Source: Dryomyza anilis
Lineage: Eukaryota > Arthropoda > Insecta > Diptera > Dryomyzidae
Direction: 5' to 3'
Assembly: GCA_951804985.1 (NCBI GenBank)
Contig: OX638135.1
Span: 73,003,695 to 73,067,694 of the forward strand
DNA: 64,000 nucleotides
Shown: piece after piece, positions 61,786-64,000 of the stretch
Position numbering within the stretch: the stretch's first letter is position 1
Layout: every line of letters starts with the position of its first letter
The notes under the pieces: generated by a model
What the model saw: only the letters and a program-made list of their open reading frames with translations
What the model was told of the DNA's origin: nothing
Databases searched by the model: none
Position numbers and translations under genes: made by a program

Positions 61786-62972
61786 GGGCCATTCCACACC
61801 AAATCGACCAAAAAAAGTCAAATTTGAGATTTGACCTTTTCAATTTTAATGAAATTTTGGCAACTGATAAAGGGTATCAAGATATGCACTAACCTTTTTT
61901 TTTATTTTTTCCGACCACTACTTTCAGAGATACAGTGGCTCAAAGTTGGAAAAATAGGGCCAAAAATCACTTTTATATGGTTGTTCATATTTAAATATCT
62001 CTTGAACTAAAAATTCTGGAACTCCGTTAATAACTCGTTTTAAAGCTAAGAGAACAAGCTTTTAGAAAAATTAAGTTGTAACTTTTAAACGTTAACATGT
62101 GGCCCGTGGTCATTATCTTTGCACTTCAAAATTGTAGTCCTTAAAAAGAACCTTTTTTAAAATTCTGAAAAAAATCCTAAATTTTCGTCAATTTATTGTA
62201 AATGTGCAAAATTTCAAGATGGTATTTTGATTGCATCACATTTTAAAAAATAATTTTCTAAATTTTTTCAATATTTTTTGTATTAAAAAAAATATATATT
62301 TTTTTCAAAAGTAAAAATTGCAATATTTTTCAATGTATTTGTAACTCTAATTTCGAAAATGGCGTCAGTTTCATCAAATAGTCTCTAGTTTTTGAGATAT
62401 GTACCATATTTTGAAAATCGTAAAAACTATATCCCAAAATCAGTATCTCAAAAACTAGATTCAATATGATAAAACTGACGGCATTTTAGAAATTAAAGTT
62501 ACATATATATTCAGGAATTATTATAACTTTTACAGTAGAAAAAAAATTTTTTTTTTCTACACAAAAAATAAATAAAAATTATTTTTTAAAATATTATGCC
62601 ATCAAAATACCATCTTAAAATTTTGCATGAACATTTATAATAAATTGACAAAAACTTAGAATATTTTTCAAAATTTTAAAAAGGGTCCTTTTTAAGAACA
62701 TCAATTTTGAAATGCAAGGATAATGACCACAGGCCACATGTTCACGTTTAGAGGTTAAAACTTAATTTTTCTAAAAGCCTGTTCTATTAGCTTTAAAACG
62801 AGCCATCAATGAAATTTCTAGTTCAAGAGATATTTAAATATGAACAACCATACAAAAAAAATAAAAAAAATTGGTTAGTGCATGTCTCAATACCCTTTAT
62901 CATTTCCCAAAATTTCATTGAAATCGAAGAAGGTGAGTTCCAAACGCTGGTCGATTTGGTGTGGAATGGCCC
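61786..62972. mobile_element. 1,187-bp fold-back element, GGGCCATTCCACACCAAATC ends
   Basis: Left end GGGCCATTCCACACCAAATC at 61786 and right end in reverse at 62953-62972. Almost the whole element is an imperfect palindrome: the left interior (cttttaaacgttaacatgtg, tttcgaaaatggcgtcagtt) is repeated backwards on the right, with the turning point near 62420. No coding frame. It belongs to the same family as 63060-64000 and the short copy at 13765-14105. GGGCC termini hint at Harbinger, but flanking TTA/ATA do not match. Confidence 0.8.
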
Positions 62973-63059
62973 ATAAAGAATATTTTTTTTATACCCAGAA
63001 AAAATAATTGATAAGATCAAATAAAAATATTGGGTGTTATAGCGCCTATACAAGAATAT
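62973..63059. other. Spacer between two fold-back elements
   Basis: 87 bp, contains atacccagaaaaaataattg and a short inverted word near 63034-63048 (ttatagcgcctata). Nothing else. Confidence 0.5.
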
Positions 63060-64000
63060 GGGCTATTCCACACCAAATCTACCAGCGGTTGGAACTCACC
63101 TTCTTCGATTTCAATTAAATTTGGGCAGCTGTTAAAGCTTATTGAGATATGCATTGACCAATTTTTTTTAAAATTTTTTTCGACCTTTACTTCCAGAGAT
63201 ACAGTGCTTCTAATTTATAAATAATTTGCCAAAAATCACTTCTGTATGGTTGTTTATATTTCAATATCTCTTAAAGTAGAAATGCTAGAAAATTCGTTGA
63301 TGGCTCGTTTTAAAGGTAATAGAACAGGCTTTAAGAAAAATTAAGTTGAAAATTCTAAACTTTAACATGTGGGGGTGGTCGTTATCCTTGCATTTCAAAA
63401 TTGATGTCCTTAATAAGGACCCTTTTGAAAATTCTGAAAAAATCGTGTAATTTGGTTGATTTAATATAAATGTCCATGCCAAAATTCAAGATGGTATTCT
63501 GATAGCATCATATTTTAAAAATTAATTTTCTAAATTTTTACAAATTTTTTGTATTGAAAAATAAAATATTTTTTTCAAAAGTAAAATTTGCAAATAATTT
63601 TTTTTATGTGTTTGTAACTTTAATTTCGAAAATGGCGTCAGTTTCATTAAACTGTCCCTAGTTTTTGAGATATATGCCATTTTTCGAAAAATGAAAAAAA
63701 TATACCCCAAAATCAATATCTTAAAAACTAGTGTCAATATGATAAAACTGGCACCATTTTAAAAATCAGTGTTAGAAAGACATTCATAAATTATTGCAAC
63801 TTTTACTGTAGAAAAAAAATTTTTTTTTTTGAATGCAAAAAATAAATACAAATTAAGAAAATTATTTTTTAAAATATGATGCAATCAAAATACCATTTTG
63901 AAATTTGGCATGAACATTTGTATTAAATCAACCAAAATATTTGATTTTTTTTAAGAATTTTAAAAAGTGTAATTTTAAGGACATCAATTTTAAAGTGCTA
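63060..64000. mobile_element. Second fold-back element of the same family, cut by window end
   Basis: Starts GGGCTATTCCACACCAAATC and follows 61786-62972 through cagagatacagtg, gatggctcgttttaaa, aacatgtggg, cgaaaatggcgtcagtttca (about 63628), turning at about 63690 and returning (tgataaaactggcaccattt, ccattttgaaatttggcatg). The right end is outside the window. Confidence 0.78.

Noticed and set aside
61786..62972. Firm Harbinger assignment for the fold-back elements
   Set aside because: GGGCC ends are suggestive, but the flanking trinucleotides (TTA and ATA) are not an identical target duplication.

Overview
The window looks like a repeat-dense, AT-rich stretch of an insect nuclear genome, most likely a brachyceran fly. 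The reasons are the INE-1/DINE-1-like Helitron relics (4240-4795 and 17571-18280), Ty3/gypsy, copia and APE-type LINE remnants, Harbinger/MADF gene pairs, IS630-Tc1-mariner transposase remains, abundant short inverted-repeat elements, A/T microsatellites and a spliceosomal-type intron. No bacterial features are present. The family assignment within Diptera is inference. I found no host protein-coding gene I would defend: every recognisable coding segment is a decayed transposon protein. At most a possible non-coding exon lies near 8990-9480.

Layout: 0.2-1.1 kb is a non-autonomous hAT-like element. 1.7-3.6 kb is a Ty3/gypsy remnant (nucleocapsid zinc knuckles, then reverse transcriptase). 4.2-6.2 kb holds an INE-1-like relic and the first copy of a dispersed repeat that I call R1. 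6.5-9 kb holds a GTCGAC minisatellite, a 147-bp palindrome and a Transib-like element. 10.4-13.5 kb is RTE-like LINE copy 1, itself hit by a second, oppositely oriented LINE. 13.8-24 kb is a deep nest: repeat R2 is split by a 259-bp inverted-repeat element, by an R1 block (which itself contains a Tc1-like end, a fold-back element with an inner TA-flanked element, and an INE-1-like relic), and by a hAT element that carries another hAT element.

24.7-26.1 kb is a further hAT-like insertion with a perfect 8-bp target duplication. 26.7-29.4 kb is LINE copy 2 (minus strand) and 31.1-32.6 kb is LINE copy 3 (plus strand), on either side of a 200-N assembly gap. Copy 3 runs straight into about 6.1 kb of nearly pure ACATAT hexanucleotide repeat, which explains all the giant open frames there. 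39.1-45.8 kb is a recent 3,308-bp tandem duplication. Each copy carries a decayed MADF gene with a recognisable 58-bp intron, an internally deleted IS630-Tc1-mariner transposase joined to its end, and a converging Harbinger transposase exon, and each is followed by an inverted repeat with a (TA)n centre.

46-50 kb has an R2 copy, a 92-bp GC-punctuated satellite and a 1.3-kb inverted repeat. 50.1-50.7 kb is a short hAT element of the same family as the one at 21-23 kb. 51.4-54.0 kb is a copia pol remnant. 54.2-58.3 kb is a pair of dispersed repeat copies with LINE copy 4 and a tRNA-like SINE candidate between them. 59.0-59.5 kb is a TA-flanked element related to the one at 16.2 kb. 60.2-61.6 kb has degenerate GTCGG-hairpin repeats, and 61.8-64 kb has two consecutive fold-back elements, the second cut by the window end.

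The elements do not work together as a pathway. The value of the window is its stratigraphy: many insertions can be delimited to the base by target-site duplications and by uninterrupted sister copies inside the same window. No promoter, tRNA, rRNA or CRISPR array could be supported.
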